The notes below the pieces were generated by a model. That model had not been told where the DNA came from. It did not search any database and saw nothing but the letters and a program-made list of their open reading frames with translations. The translations under genes were made by a program, and so were the position numbers. A stretch of 64,000 nucleotides of DNA, taken from Propionibacterium sp. GTDB taxonomy: Bacteria; Actinomycetota; Actinomycetes; Propionibacteriales; Propionibacteriaceae. This document shows positions 41,748 to 51,381 of this stretch, in pieces. The stretch is from assembly GCA_022837595.1 (NCBI GenBank), contig JALHFX010000003.1, positions 43,694-107,693 on the forward strand. Direction: 5' to 3'. The first letter of the stretch is position 1; the number at the start of each line of letters is the position of its first letter.

Positions 41748-42197
41748 TCAGGCCTTGTCGGACGGCATTTCACGACTTGCCAAGGCCGTTTCGGTAGCGC
41801 TGCGCGGGTAGACCCAGTACTTCATGATCGGGAAGTTCCAGATCGTGGTCAGAGCGGTCGAGACGATCTTGCCGAGCAGGTAGAGACCAAAAAATCGGTC
41901 GAACCCCTCGACGATGACGGAGGTGAGAGCCATGTTCACCGCCAGCAGAATCCCGTACCGAATCGCCGAGTTACCCATTCGCAAATCAGCACTGAAAGTG
42001 AACTTGCGCTGCAATAGGAAGCTGTACAACGTTGACAATGCGAATGCGATCGCCGCCGACAGCCATGCTGGAACCCCAAACCCAGACTTGAGGAGTGCCA
42101 GGCTGCCAAAATCGATCACGAAGGCAGAGCCGCCGACAAGCAGATAGCGGACCATCTGCCAGACGGCGGGCGGCACTCTATCAACCAGGTTGCGCAT
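41748..42197 (-). CDS. GtrA family membrane protein
   Basis: The 149-residue protein has four hydrophobic segments and the family hallmark VRYLLVGGSAFVIDFGSLALL, plus FLLQRKFTF between the second and third helix. GtrA proteins are thought to flip polyprenyl-phosphate-linked sugars to the outer leaflet. It may serve the GT2/DUF2304 pair and GT39-like enzyme in the same region. The ATG at 42197 follows GGAGAGGAG and is chosen over an ATG nine codons upstream. Confidence 0.85.
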   Translation of the reverse strand: MRNLVDRVPPAVWQMVRYLLVGGSAFVIDFGSLALLKSGFGVPAWLSAAIAFALSTLYSFLLQRKFTFSADLRMGNSAIRYGILLAVNMALTSVIVEGFDRFFGLYLLGKIVSTALTTIWNFPIMKYWVYPRSATETALASREMPSDKA

Positions 42198-42286
42198 CTC
42201 GTTCTCCTCTCCGACGCGTCGCAAAGGTTAGCAGTCGGACCTTAACAGGCAAGCCCTGGACGACGGGCGGTCAACACAGTAACCGC

Positions 42287-42559
42287 CTATCGCACGTGGA
42301 ATCCGCGGATACCAAGTGGCGTTTGTTCGCTCACGCGACACCTCTGAACTCTGGCCCATGTGGGCCCATGCTGCAGCCACTCGATCATCTGCGCGACCGC
42401 GTCCGCCCGACCCTCGACCCATGCCTCGACCGAACCGTCGAGCAGATTGCGAACCCAACCATTCAGGCGGAGCCGCTGCGCTTGGTCGACAGTCGACCAG
42501 CGGAAGCCGACACCTTGGACGAGTCCACTCACTTCCACCTGCACTGCTCGACTAGTCAT
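42287..42559 (-). CDS. acyP: acylphosphatase
   Basis: The 90-residue enzyme hydrolyses acyl phosphates such as acetyl phosphate or carbamoyl phosphate. Both catalytic residues are visible, the Arg of VQGVGFRW and the Asn of LNGWVRN. The length is standard for the family. It stands alone, divergent from the L,D-transpeptidase gene. Confidence 0.93.
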   Translation of the reverse strand: MTSRAVQVEVSGLVQGVGFRWSTVDQAQRLRLNGWVRNLLDGSVEAWVEGRADAVAQMIEWLQHGPTWARVQRCRVSEQTPLGIRGFHVR

Positions 42560-42645
42560 GGATCCATGATGGCAACCCGCTGGCCATCTGACTACCGGGA
42601 TTTGCCACTCCGCAGCATAAAATGGACGAGACGTTTGGAGGTTTC

Positions 42646-43857
42646 ATGACTTTACCCCCCCTTCAGTTGACTCGCCGTAGCGCATTGCTCGGTGCCGCAG
42701 GCCTGGCTCTCGTCGGGTGCAGCAAATCCGGAGCGGCCGACGAGACGTCGGGAGCAAGCACCTCGCCCGACCAGAAGACCAACGCTGACGGCCCCAGTGC
42801 CGCGTCCATCACCATCAGCAGCCCGCACGGCTTGGAGGCCATGTGGCCCAATGAGCCGATCGACATCACCGTTGCCAATGGCACCGTGAGCACCGTTCGG
42901 GTGACCGACGAGACCGGCACCGAGATCCCCGGCAACGTCACCGACGGCCAGTGGATGCCCGAGCGTGGCGCCTTGCATGTGCGATCCCATTACACGGTCG
43001 AAGTAACCGCGAGCGACGCCAAGAAGCGAACGGCGAGCGAGACCGCGTCAATCGCCACCGTCGATCCTGCCCTGGTGGTCGAAGTCGATTTCCGTTACGC
43101 CGACGGTGTGGCCGTCGGAAACGGTATGCCTATCTGGGTGCGCTTCGATATGCCGGTGAACGATGATCAGCGCGCGGCCATCGAAAAGACCGCGTCGGTG
43201 CAGACGAATCCGCAGCAGGAAGGATCGTGGGGTTGGGCGGATTCCACGACACTGTTCTGGCGTCCCCGTGAGTACTGGCAGCCCGGCTCGACCGCGCATG
43301 TCGAGGTCCAAGCGGCCGGCCTACCTGCCGGCGACACCTGGATCCTCAATGACGCGGCCGCTGACTACGCCTACGGTGATCTGCGCGTGCTGGTTACCGA
43401 TATCGACGGCCATCAGCTGACCTGCTACCAAAACGGCGAGGTCGTCAACACCATTCCGGTTAGCTGCGGCAAACCGGGCATGGAGACGATGACGGGCACC
43501 AAACTCATCATGGACAAGCAGAACCCGGTGGTGATGGACTCGGAGACCTTCGGAGTCCCGAACACCTCAGCAGACGGTTACCGCACGACCGTCAACTGGG
43601 CGCAGCGGATCACGTGGTCGGGTGAGTATTTCCATGCAGCACCTTGGGCTGACTACGCGCATGGCTACCAGAACGTCAGCCACGGTTGCACCGGCATGAC
43701 CGACGCGAATGCCTTGTGGCTGTACAACTTCACCCAGATCGGTGATCCCGCCGAGTTCACGGGCAGCAGCTTCGATGTCCAGCCCTATCAGACGATCGGC
43801 TGCTGGACCTACAGCTGGGAAGACTGGCAAGCGCAAAGTGCCTTGTCACAGACCTGA
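42646..43857 (+). CDS. L,D-transpeptidase lipoprotein with Ig-like domains
   Basis: The 403-residue protein has a lipoprotein signal with lipobox ALVGC (Cys 25), a spacer, and two Ig-like domains (about residues 50-245) as in mycobacterial LdtMt2. The YkuD catalytic domain follows, with the motif HGYQNVSHGC (catalytic Cys 348). It should form 3-3 cross-links in peptidoglycan outside the membrane. An N-terminal TRRSALLG stretch looks like a twin-arginine-like element but the second Arg is not followed by the full motif. The start at 42646 follows GGAGG and is preferred over an ATG eight codons upstream. Confidence 0.9.
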   Translation: MTLPPLQLTRRSALLGAAGLALVGCSKSGAADETSGASTSPDQKTNADGPSAASITISSPHGLEAMWPNEPIDITVANGTVSTVRVTDETGTEIPGNVTDGQWMPERGALHVRSHYTVEVTASDAKKRTASETASIATVDPALVVEVDFRYADGVAVGNGMPIWVRFDMPVNDDQRAAIEKTASVQTNPQQEGSWGWADSTTLFWRPREYWQPGSTAHVEVQAAGLPAGDTWILNDAAADYAYGDLRVLVTDIDGHQLTCYQNGEVVNTIPVSCGKPGMETMTGTKLIMDKQNPVVMDSETFGVPNTSADGYRTTVNWAQRITWSGEYFHAAPWADYAHGYQNVSHGCTGMTDANALWLYNFTQIGDPAEFTGSSFDVQPYQTIGCWTYSWEDWQAQSALSQT

Positions 43858-43901
43858 TCGAGACCAGATGGTGTTTCTTCCTCGATCCGTAGAATGAAGG
43901 C

Positions 43902-44966
43902 ATGCTCACCAACGGAATCGCCTACCAGGCTGATCAGGCTCGCTATGACGGGTCGATGATCTATCGGCGTTGCGGACGCTCCGGCTTACTACTGCCCGCG
44001 ATCTCGCTCGGGCTCTGGCAGAACTTCGGCGACCTGCATCCCGCCGGCGCCCAGCGGGAGATCGTCCGAGCTGCCTTCGATGCCGGCATCACGCACTTCG
44101 ATCTTGCGAATAACTACGGCCCACCACCGGGTCAAGCGGAGATCAACTTTGGCGAGCTCTTACGCACCGATCTCGCGCCCTATCGCGACGAGTTGGTGAT
44201 CTCCACCAAGGCCGGCTATGACATGTGGCCCGGCCCCTATGGCCAAGGCGGTGGCGGACGCAAATACCTACTCTCCTCCTTGGACCAGTCGCTACGTCGC
44301 CTCGGCCTCGAATACGTCGACATTTTCTACTCGCACCGTTTCGATCCGGACACCCCGCTGGAAGAAACCATTTCGGCGCTCGACCATGCGGTCCGCTCGG
44401 GCAAGGCACTTTACGTCGGTATCTCTAGTTACTCGGCTCAGCGCACCCGACAAGCCGCCGAGATCGCCCGCAGCCTCGGGACGCCGCTTCTGATCCACCA
44501 ACCCAGCTACTCGTTGATCAATCGTTGGATCGAAGAGCCCGCCGATGGCGAGGGGCCGCTGATCGAGCAGGCGGCTGAGCAGGGCATGGGCATCATTGCT
44601 TTCAGCGCACTGGCGCAGGGCATGCTGACCGATCGTTACCTCAACGGGGTACCCGCAGATTCGCGCGCTGCCCGTGGCGGTTCGCTGCCGACCGACTATC
44701 TGAACGACGAGACCGTCTCGCGACTGCGTTCACTCAACGCGATCGCCGAGCAGCGTGGCCAGTCGCTGGCTCAACTGGCGATCGCCTGGGTGCTGCGTGA
44801 TGAGCGCATCACTTCGGCCCTGATCGGAGCCTCCAGCGTCAAGCAGTTGCAGACCTCGCTGGGTGCCCTGCAGAATCTCTCGTTCAGTCAGGACGAGTTG
44901 GCCGACATCGACAGGTTCGCGATCGACGCCGGCGTCAACCGCTGGGCCAAGTCGTCCAAGAGTTGA
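43902..44966 (+). CDS. aldo/keto reductase, YghZ/Kv-beta type
   Basis: The 354-residue protein has the family tetrad: Asp and Tyr in FDLANNYG, Lys in ISTKAGY, His in YSHRFD. It has the substrate/cofactor stretch HQPSYSLINRW and a C-terminal NADP-binding GASSVKQL. It is closest in pattern to YghZ, which reduces L-glyceraldehyde 3-phosphate and methylglyoxal-type aldehydes with NADPH. A detoxification role is inferred. A strong hairpin separates it from the convergent hydrolase gene. Confidence 0.87.
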   Translation: MLTNGIAYQADQARYDGSMIYRRCGRSGLLLPAISLGLWQNFGDLHPAGAQREIVRAAFDAGITHFDLANNYGPPPGQAEINFGELLRTDLAPYRDELVISTKAGYDMWPGPYGQGGGGRKYLLSSLDQSLRRLGLEYVDIFYSHRFDPDTPLEETISALDHAVRSGKALYVGISSYSAQRTRQAAEIARSLGTPLLIHQPSYSLINRWIEEPADGEGPLIEQAAEQGMGIIAFSALAQGMLTDRYLNGVPADSRAARGGSLPTDYLNDETVSRLRSLNAIAEQRGQSLAQLAIAWVLRDERITSALIGASSVKQLQTSLGALQNLSFSQDELADIDRFAIDAGVNRWAKSSKS

Positions 44967-44969
44967 GGG

Positions 44970-45021
44970 GAGTTCCCCGGCCCGGTTCAGCCACCACCAG
45001 ACCACCGGGCCCTGGGAACTC
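44970..45021. terminator. bidirectional terminator between convergent genes
   Basis: GAGTTCCCCGGCCCGGT at 44970-44986 pairs with ACCGGGCC...GGGAACTC at 45004-45021, with one small bulge and a 17-nt loop. It overlaps the stop of the minus-strand hydrolase gene and begins 4 nt after the reductase stop. Confidence 0.65.
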
Positions 45022-45859
45022 AGGCCAGGAATTCCAGCAGGATCGACGCAACCTCAGCAGGATGCGAGGCGAGGAGCCCGTGTGGACCGTCCACGATCGA
45101 GTGAACAAACGCTTGCTGGACGTATTGCGGCATCCGCGCGCCACTCGCCGCGAACGGCACGATCTGATCACCCTCGCCATGAACGACAAGAGTCGGCACC
45201 CCGAGCAGCCCAAGATCAGACCGGAAATCAGTCAGCCACAGCGGAATGCAAGCAGCCAGGGCATTCACGTTGGCTTGCTGCGCGATGACGATCGAGTCAG
45301 CGATCTGCTCCTCGGGAACCATTAACGCACTGCCGTCGTCGGTGGGGACCGAGTAGAAATTGGTCAGGAAACCGGTCAGAAAACCGACAGGATCGGCCAG
45401 CAGGCCTGACTGCATTCCTGCGGCAGCATCCGGAGTGAATGCACCGTCAGGGTTATCGGCGAGAGTCGCGTCCAGACAGGGCGTGATAGCCCCTATGAAT
45501 GCGGCCCCGGTCACGCGTGCGGTGCCGTGGTTCGCGATATAGCGCGCGACCTCCCCGCCGCCCATCGAGAAACCGACCAAGACCACGTCGATCAGGTCGA
45601 GAGCACTCAACAGTGCATCAAGATCTGCGGCGAACGTATCGTAATCGAAACCCGATCCCGGCTTGCCCGAACGTCCGAAACCGCGCCGGTCATAGGCGAT
45701 GATCCGATAGCCTGCATCCTGCAGCGCCGGGGTGATCCGATTCCAGGCTGCTTCGGACGCCGGCCAGCCGTGCACCAGAACGATCGGCCTGCCCGCACCT
45801 TCGGTGTCAGTGAAGAAGAGTTCGGTGGGATGGCTTCCGCCAACACTCAGCATAGGCAT
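45020..45859 (-). CDS. alpha/beta hydrolase
   Basis: The 279-residue protein has the oxyanion HGWPAS motif, the nucleophile elbow GFSMGGG (Ser, about residue 99), an acid region at HGEGDQIVPF and the catalytic His in DGPHGLLASHP. It resembles non-haem haloperoxidase-like and esterase-like members, so hydrolysis of an ester or lactone is likely. The substrate is unknown. The ATG at 45859 follows AAGGAGG, unlike the in-frame ATG at 45883. Confidence 0.85.
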   Translation of the reverse strand: MPMLSVGGSHPTELFFTDTEGAGRPIVLVHGWPASEAAWNRITPALQDAGYRIIAYDRRGFGRSGKPGSGFDYDTFAADLDALLSALDLIDVVLVGFSMGGGEVARYIANHGTARVTGAAFIGAITPCLDATLADNPDGAFTPDAAAGMQSGLLADPVGFLTGFLTNFYSVPTDDGSALMVPEEQIADSIVIAQQANVNALAACIPLWLTDFRSDLGLLGVPTLVVHGEGDQIVPFAASGARMPQYVQQAFVHSIVDGPHGLLASHPAEVASILLEFLA

Positions 45860-45999
45860 TGGATACCTCCTTGGATCCGGCATGATTGCTTGCGACTAGC
45901 TTGCCATCTCCGGTCCGAAAGCGCGGAGGTGCATGCTGAAAGTCTGATTCCGCTGCGCCCATAGGGTTGGTGTGGGTGGCGGCCGTTAGGGTGGAAAGC

Positions 46000-47955
46000 A
46001 TGCGACGACTCAATCGCAAACCGTCACGGTTCCTGATCTATCTGCTCGCAGCGACCATGGTCTTGACCGGATGCGCCGGCGGGATCTTCAAGTCCAAGCC
46101 GGCCCCCGGTGGTGAGGATGCCGCCGGGCAACTCGCAGCTGCACTGGCCGCGGGATCCATCAATGACCTGCCGCTTGCGGGTGACAAAGGGCGCGCAATC
46201 CTTGACTACCAGCAGGCAACCGGTGCTCTAGACGGCATCCGCCCGCGGGTCGAGGTGGAGACCGTGGACTACTCGGATTCGGGAACCGAAGCGATCGTTC
46301 AGCTCAACCAGAGCTACGACTTCGACCAGGGCAGCTGGTCGTATACCTCTTCGGCACCCATGAGCTATCTGGACAACCAGTGGCAGATCGAATGGTCGCC
46401 CAGCATCGTGCATCCCAAACTCACCCAGACAACCCGACTTCACGATGAGCGCACCTCGCCACACCGGGGCGCCATCTTGGACAATCAAGGTTTTGCCATC
46501 GTCGAAGACCGACCGGTCTATCGGGTGGGTATCGATAAGACGCTGCTCGATCCAGAGCAATTCGAGTCGTCGGCGCGCGCTCTTGCCGAGCTCGTGGAGA
46601 TCGACGCTGACCCCTATATCGAGCAGGTTATGGCTTCCGGCCCGCAAGCCTTCGTGCTGGCAATCACACTTCGCGAGGGCCAGGTGCCCGCGGAACTCGA
46701 TTCCATCCTGGGTGCAATCGCTATCGGTACCACCCTGCCACTGGCACCGTCGAGCACCTTCGCGCGCGGACTCCTCGGCACCGTCGGTGAGGCCACTGCT
46801 GAAGACATCGCCGAAGGCAATAACAAGATCGCCCCGGGCGACATCGTGGGCAAGTCGGGCCTCCAAGGTATCCATGACGCCGATTTACGCGGCCTACCCG
46901 GGCATACGGTCAGCATCATCGAACGTAGTGAAAGTCAACTCGAGAAGCTTCCGCCGCAGGTCGTTGACGCAGAGCCGCAGCCTTCGTCCAGCCCGGATAC
47001 TTCGAGCACATCAAATTCGCCGACAGCCGACCGCAAAGTACTCTTCGCCGTTGCGCCGGTCAACGGCACCCCACTGCAGTTGACCTTGGACACCGATCTT
47101 CAACGCAAAGCCGAGAGCATCGTAGCTCCCTATGGAGACAACCTAGTGATGCTGGTGGTGCTCGACAAGACGACCGGTGGCGTGTTGGCGGCGGCCGATT
47201 CGCCGGCAGCGGGGGTTCAGTCCTTTTCGACCAGCGGAGCCTACCCGCCGGGCTCGACGATGAAACTGTCCAGTTCCCTCGCTCTGATCCGCCAGGGATA
47301 TACCGCCGATTCATCTGTCGACTGCTCATCGAGCGCAACGATCAACGGACGCGTCTTCAAGAACCATCCCGCATATCCCACGGCCCTGACGGGAATGGTG
47401 CCGCTCGATACCGCCGTCGCCGCCTCGTGCAACACGGCATTTCTTAACGCGTCACGTGAGATCTCCGCCAAGCAATTCCGCAGCGCAGCTGCGAGCCTGG
47501 GACTGGGCGTCGACTATGACACTGGGTTCGGAGCATTTTACGGCTCTGTTCCCGAAATGGACGATCCGGTGGAGCATGCCGCAGGCATGATCGGCCAGGG
47601 TCAGGTACTGATGTCTCCGCTCGCGTTGACCGCCGAGGCTGCCTCGGTTGCGAACGGGCGCACCACGATCCCCTATCTCGTCGAAGGTCTGCAACCGACA
47701 TCAACAGCACAACCCCTGTCGGCAGAGGAAGCAGCAATACTGCGCGATCTCATGGAACAAGTCGTCACGCGCGGCACCGCGACACAGATGAACGGGATCC
47801 TGCAGGGTGCTAAGACGGGGACCGCCGAGTTCGGGGATGCCTCGCAGTCGCACAGTTGGATCGTCGGCTGGAATGATCAGTACGCTATCTGCGCGATGTC
47901 GTATAACGGAGATGGCGCCGACAAACAGGCCGTCATCGACTTCATCGCCGGCTGA
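46000..47955 (+). CDS. class B penicillin-binding protein, lipoprotein-like, with MecA-type N-terminus
   Basis: The 651-residue protein has an N-terminal hydrophobic segment ending in LTGC, a lipobox. An NTF2-like MecA_N domain follows (about 40-150), then a dimerisation domain with RGAILD, and a transpeptidase domain. The catalytic motifs are STMK (Ser 419, Lys 422), SCN and KTGT, so it is an active DD-transpeptidase in peptidoglycan synthesis. The MecA-type architecture can be associated with low beta-lactam affinity but that is not readable here. The ATG follows GGTGG. The MscS gene starts 12 nt later. Confidence 0.88.
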   Translation: MRRLNRKPSRFLIYLLAATMVLTGCAGGIFKSKPAPGGEDAAGQLAAALAAGSINDLPLAGDKGRAILDYQQATGALDGIRPRVEVETVDYSDSGTEAIVQLNQSYDFDQGSWSYTSSAPMSYLDNQWQIEWSPSIVHPKLTQTTRLHDERTSPHRGAILDNQGFAIVEDRPVYRVGIDKTLLDPEQFESSARALAELVEIDADPYIEQVMASGPQAFVLAITLREGQVPAELDSILGAIAIGTTLPLAPSSTFARGLLGTVGEATAEDIAEGNNKIAPGDIVGKSGLQGIHDADLRGLPGHTVSIIERSESQLEKLPPQVVDAEPQPSSSPDTSSTSNSPTADRKVLFAVAPVNGTPLQLTLDTDLQRKAESIVAPYGDNLVMLVVLDKTTGGVLAAADSPAAGVQSFSTSGAYPPGSTMKLSSSLALIRQGYTADSSVDCSSSATINGRVFKNHPAYPTALTGMVPLDTAVAASCNTAFLNASREISAKQFRSAAASLGLGVDYDTGFGAFYGSVPEMDDPVEHAAGMIGQGQVLMSPLALTAEAASVANGRTTIPYLVEGLQPTSTAQPLSAEEAAILRDLMEQVVTRGTATQMNGILQGAKTGTAEFGDASQSHSWIVGWNDQYAICAMSYNGDGADKQAVIDFIAG

Positions 47956-47967
47956 CCCGGAGTAAAA

Positions 47968-48870
47968 ATGACTCAGACTTGGCTCGAGACGCTGCTCGAT
48001 ATCGCAATCATCGCAGTGACCGCCCTCGTGTTGCGTGGCATTCTCAAGCGCCTGATCAACCGTTGGATGAAATCTGTCAGCAGCAAGGCTGCCGGATCTG
48101 GTGAATTGCTCGCGGCCAATGTCTTGTCGAAGGCAGGCAGTTTCAAGAGCGAACGTCAGATTCACCGCACCCAAACCCTGGGCACCATGCTCACGTCTTT
48201 GATGGACGCAGTCATCGGCCTCGTCGCGCTTTTCATGATCTTGGAGAGGCTCGGCGTGAACATCATGCCGGCGCTCGCTTCTGCAGGCATCGGTGGCATC
48301 GCGTTGGGGTTCGGTGCTCAGAGCCTGGTGAAGGACATTATCTCGGGCGTCTTCTTGATGCTCGAAGACCAATTGGGCGTCGGCGACTATGTCGATGTCG
48401 GCAATGTCAGCGGCACGGTCTTGGCGCTGGCGCTTCGGGCAACCCGGATCCGAGACGACAAGGGCGAGATCTGGTACATCCGCAACGGCGAGATCGTCAC
48501 CTTGGGTAACCGGAGCCAGGGTTGGTCATCCGGTACGGTCGAGATTCCGGTCAGCGCCCTCGAGAATCCGCAGACAGTCATGGGGATCCTGGAAACCGTC
48601 GTCCAAGAGGTGACCGACAACCCAGTCTGGAGTGGGCAGATGCTCGAGCCTCCGAAGGTGCTCGGGCTCACCAAGTTCACCGAGAGCCAGGCGGTATACG
48701 GCGTGACGGTCAAGTGCCCCGGTAACGAACACTGGGCACTCGAACGAGAGATCCGAGCACGCGCCACCAGCGCACTGCAAGCCGCAGGAATCCAAGTCGC
48801 GCTACCCACCACAATCATCGGGCCAGGTCTGGCGCCGGATGAGGAGCCCGACAAACCGAGTAGCCCGTGA
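47968..48870 (+). CDS. mechanosensitive channel, MscS family
   Basis: The 300-residue protein has an N-terminal TM helix, a second TM region (TSLMDAVIGLVALFMILERLG), and the pore helix with ASAGIGGIALGFGAQSLVKDIISG, the MscS signature. The beta domain with GVGDYVDVGNVSGTV follows. It opens under membrane tension and relieves osmotic shock. It is probably co-transcribed with the penicillin-binding protein gene and overlaps the EamA gene by 4 nt. Confidence 0.9.
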   Translation: MTQTWLETLLDIAIIAVTALVLRGILKRLINRWMKSVSSKAAGSGELLAANVLSKAGSFKSERQIHRTQTLGTMLTSLMDAVIGLVALFMILERLGVNIMPALASAGIGGIALGFGAQSLVKDIISGVFLMLEDQLGVGDYVDVGNVSGTVLALALRATRIRDDKGEIWYIRNGEIVTLGNRSQGWSSGTVEIPVSALENPQTVMGILETVVQEVTDNPVWSGQMLEPPKVLGLTKFTESQAVYGVTVKCPGNEHWALEREIRARATSALQAAGIQVALPTTIIGPGLAPDEEPDKPSSP

Positions 48871-49817
48871 GTCTTCACCGGAATCGTGGCGGGCCTGCGG
48901 CGCCCGTTCCCTATGAGCTGGCGATCGGCAGCGCCCTCGGTTCGGTGATCTGTGTCGAAACCGGTGCCGCACTCGGCAAGGGACTGTTCGAAGTGATCCC
49001 TGCCCTCAGTGTCGCCTGGCTTCGTTTCGGCTTCGCCACTGTGGTGCTGCTCGTCCTGCATTTCATCGATAGCTCAGTACGGCGTGCCCGCCGACTTGAA
49101 CCGCGGCGACGCACCCCACTAACCCGACAAACAGTGCTCATGCTCGCTGGTTACTCAATCGCGCTCATCACGATGAACACGACCTTCTACCTGGCTATTC
49201 AGACGATCCCGTTGGGCATCGCGGTCACCATCGAATACCTTGGCCCGCTCACCCTCGCCATCATCGGCTCCCGCGGGCGCCTCGACCTACTGTGGGCCGG
49301 GCTGGCCGGGCTCGGCGTGATTCTGCTCGGTTTCCGGCCGGTGCGCCTGGACCCGACCGGGCTGGTCTTCGTTCTCATCGCTGCCGGCTGCTGGGCGGCC
49401 TACATCACGCTGGGCGCCCGGGCTCGCCAGTATTGGAGCGGCTCGCAATTGGTGACGATCGCCTGCGCGTCCGGGACGATCGCGCTGGCCGCACCTGCCG
49501 TTCAGACCGGTGGTACCGCGCTGTGGACCCCTGGCGTGCTCGCGATGGGTCTGGTTGTGGGTCTCTTCAGTTCGGTGCTGCCCTACCGTCTCGATCTGAT
49601 TGCATTGGGTGGGATCTCCCCGAATATCTTCAGCATCCTTCAATCGCTGGCTCCGGCGGCTGCCGCGGTCGCCGGGCTGGCGCTGCTGGGTGAAGTGCTC
49701 GGGCTCACTGACTGGGCAGCGCTGGTAGCGGTTGGTATTGCATCGGCCGGGGCTACCCTCACCTCATCTCGACGCCCGCCAAAGCCGCTCAAACCCGACC
49801 CGGACGAAAGCCGCTGA
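48867..49817 (+). CDS. EamA family transporter
   Basis: The 316-residue protein has ten hydrophobic segments in two EamA repeats, with the IPLGIAVTIEYLGPLTLAIIGS and PYRLDLIALGGISPNIFSILQSLAPAAAAVAGL segments typical of the RhtA-like subgroup. Members export amino acids or related metabolites. Its GTG start overlaps the MscS stop (GTGA). The substrate is unknown. Confidence 0.85.
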   Translation: MSLHRNRGGPAAPVPYELAIGSALGSVICVETGAALGKGLFEVIPALSVAWLRFGFATVVLLVLHFIDSSVRRARRLEPRRRTPLTRQTVLMLAGYSIALITMNTTFYLAIQTIPLGIAVTIEYLGPLTLAIIGSRGRLDLLWAGLAGLGVILLGFRPVRLDPTGLVFVLIAAGCWAAYITLGARARQYWSGSQLVTIACASGTIALAAPAVQTGGTALWTPGVLAMGLVVGLFSSVLPYRLDLIALGGISPNIFSILQSLAPAAAAVAGLALLGEVLGLTDWAALVAVGIASAGATLTSSRRPPKPLKPDPDESR

Positions 49818-49875
49818 GCCCGTGAGCAGGGCCCGCACTCCGACTGAGGCTTCAGGCGGGACTAAGCTTATTCAA

Positions 49876-51381
49876 ATGTCGAACGTCAGCCGCGCCCAGA
49901 CGACCGCCTTGGCTTGTCTTCTTCCGGCGATCCCTGTCATTAGCGAACTTGGTCGCCTTTTCGCGGATGCCGGCCACCAGCTCTACCTAGTGGGCGGCTC
50001 TTTGCGCGACGCGCTTCTGGGTGTTCAGGGCCACGATCTCGACTTCACTACATCGGCGCGCCCGGACCAGACCCAGCGGTTATTGAACCAGTTCACCGAC
50101 ACCGTCTGGGATGTCGGCCGCGAATTCGGGACGATCAGCGCGCAGGCCTTCCGTAGTGAACACGAATGGTTGATCGAGATCACCACGTTTCGCACGGATT
50201 CTTACCGTAAAACTTCGCGCAAACCCGATGTTGCCTTCGGCGATCGGGTTGAAGATGATCTTTTGCGCCGCGATTTCACCGTGAACGCGATGGCCCTTGA
50301 TATCGGATCTGGGGATCCCGGCGACTGGCGGTTCGTCGACCCCTTCGGCGGTCTGGACGATCTCGCGTCCTGCATACTGCGGACTCCCAGCACGCCTGAG
50401 ATCAGCTTCGGCGACGATCCGCTACGCATGATGAGGGCCGCCCGATTCAGCTCGCAGTTGAACTTCGAAGTCGATCCGGTCTGCAGGAAGGCCATGTCAG
50501 AGATGGCCGATCGAATCTGCATCATCAGCGCCGAGCGGGTGCGCGACGAACTCAGCAAATTGCTACTCACCGATAGTCCGCGTGCCGGACTCGACCTGCT
50601 GGTAAGTACGGGTATCGCCGATCTCGTTTTGCCTGAACTGCCTGCGATGCGATTGGAACGCGATGAACATATGCGTCACAAGGATGTCTATGAGCATTCA
50701 CTGATCGTGCTTGATCAGGCGATCGCGCTCGAGAAAGCCCGCGACTATGTGGACGGTCGCCCTAACCCGAATCACCAGCCCGATCTGGTTCTGCGGCTGG
50801 CGGCCCTCCTGCACGATATCGGCAAGCCCGCCACCCGAGGTCTGGATGGCGGCAAGGTGACCTTCCACCATCACGAGATCGTCGGCGCGAAGATGGCGCG
50901 CAAGCGACTCAAGGCGCTGCACTATTCGAAAGAGACCGTGAACGCGGTGAGCGATTTGATCGCCCTGCATTTACGCTTCCACGGTTACGCCGAAGGGTCA
51001 TCGGGAGGCGCGTCCAGCGGTTGGTCGGATGCCGCGGTACGCCGCTACGTGCGCGATGCCGGCGATCAACTCGAACGGCTACATATTCTCACCCGCAGCG
51101 ATTGCACCACCCGGAATATCCGCAAAGCCGACCGGCTCAGGCGGGCCTACGATGAGCTGGAGTTCCGTATCGACGAGCTTGCCGCCGCCGAAGAGATGGA
51201 CTCCATGCGTCCCGATCTAGACGGCAACCAGATCATGGCGCTGCTGGGTATCGGTCCGGGCCCCGAGGTCGGTCAGGCCTATCAGTTCCTGCTCGGTCGC
51301 CGCATCGAGGAAGGCCCGTTAGGCCCCGAACGCGCCGGAGCCGAGTTGCTCGAGTGGTGGAAGGCACGCGATGAGCACTGA
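49876..51381 (+). CDS. pcnA: CCA tRNA nucleotidyltransferase / poly(A)-polymerase family
   Basis: The 501-residue protein has the class II nucleotidyltransferase motif LVGGSLRDALLG with GHDLDFTT, then the RRDFTVNAMAL segment and ERVRDELSKLL, followed by an HD domain (EHSLIVLDQ, LLHDIGKP, HHEIVGA). It adds or repairs the CCA end of tRNA. The ATG at 49876 matches the family start. In many actinobacteria this gene begins the wall-associated cluster that runs through murJ to trxA. Confidence 0.92.
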   Translation: MSNVSRAQTTALACLLPAIPVISELGRLFADAGHQLYLVGGSLRDALLGVQGHDLDFTTSARPDQTQRLLNQFTDTVWDVGREFGTISAQAFRSEHEWLIEITTFRTDSYRKTSRKPDVAFGDRVEDDLLRRDFTVNAMALDIGSGDPGDWRFVDPFGGLDDLASCILRTPSTPEISFGDDPLRMMRAARFSSQLNFEVDPVCRKAMSEMADRICIISAERVRDELSKLLLTDSPRAGLDLLVSTGIADLVLPELPAMRLERDEHMRHKDVYEHSLIVLDQAIALEKARDYVDGRPNPNHQPDLVLRLAALLHDIGKPATRGLDGGKVTFHHHEIVGAKMARKRLKALHYSKETVNAVSDLIALHLRFHGYAEGSSGGASSGWSDAAVRRYVRDAGDQLERLHILTRSDCTTRNIRKADRLRRAYDELEFRIDELAAAEEMDSMRPDLDGNQIMALLGIGPGPEVGQAYQFLLGRRIEEGPLGPERAGAELLEWWKARDEH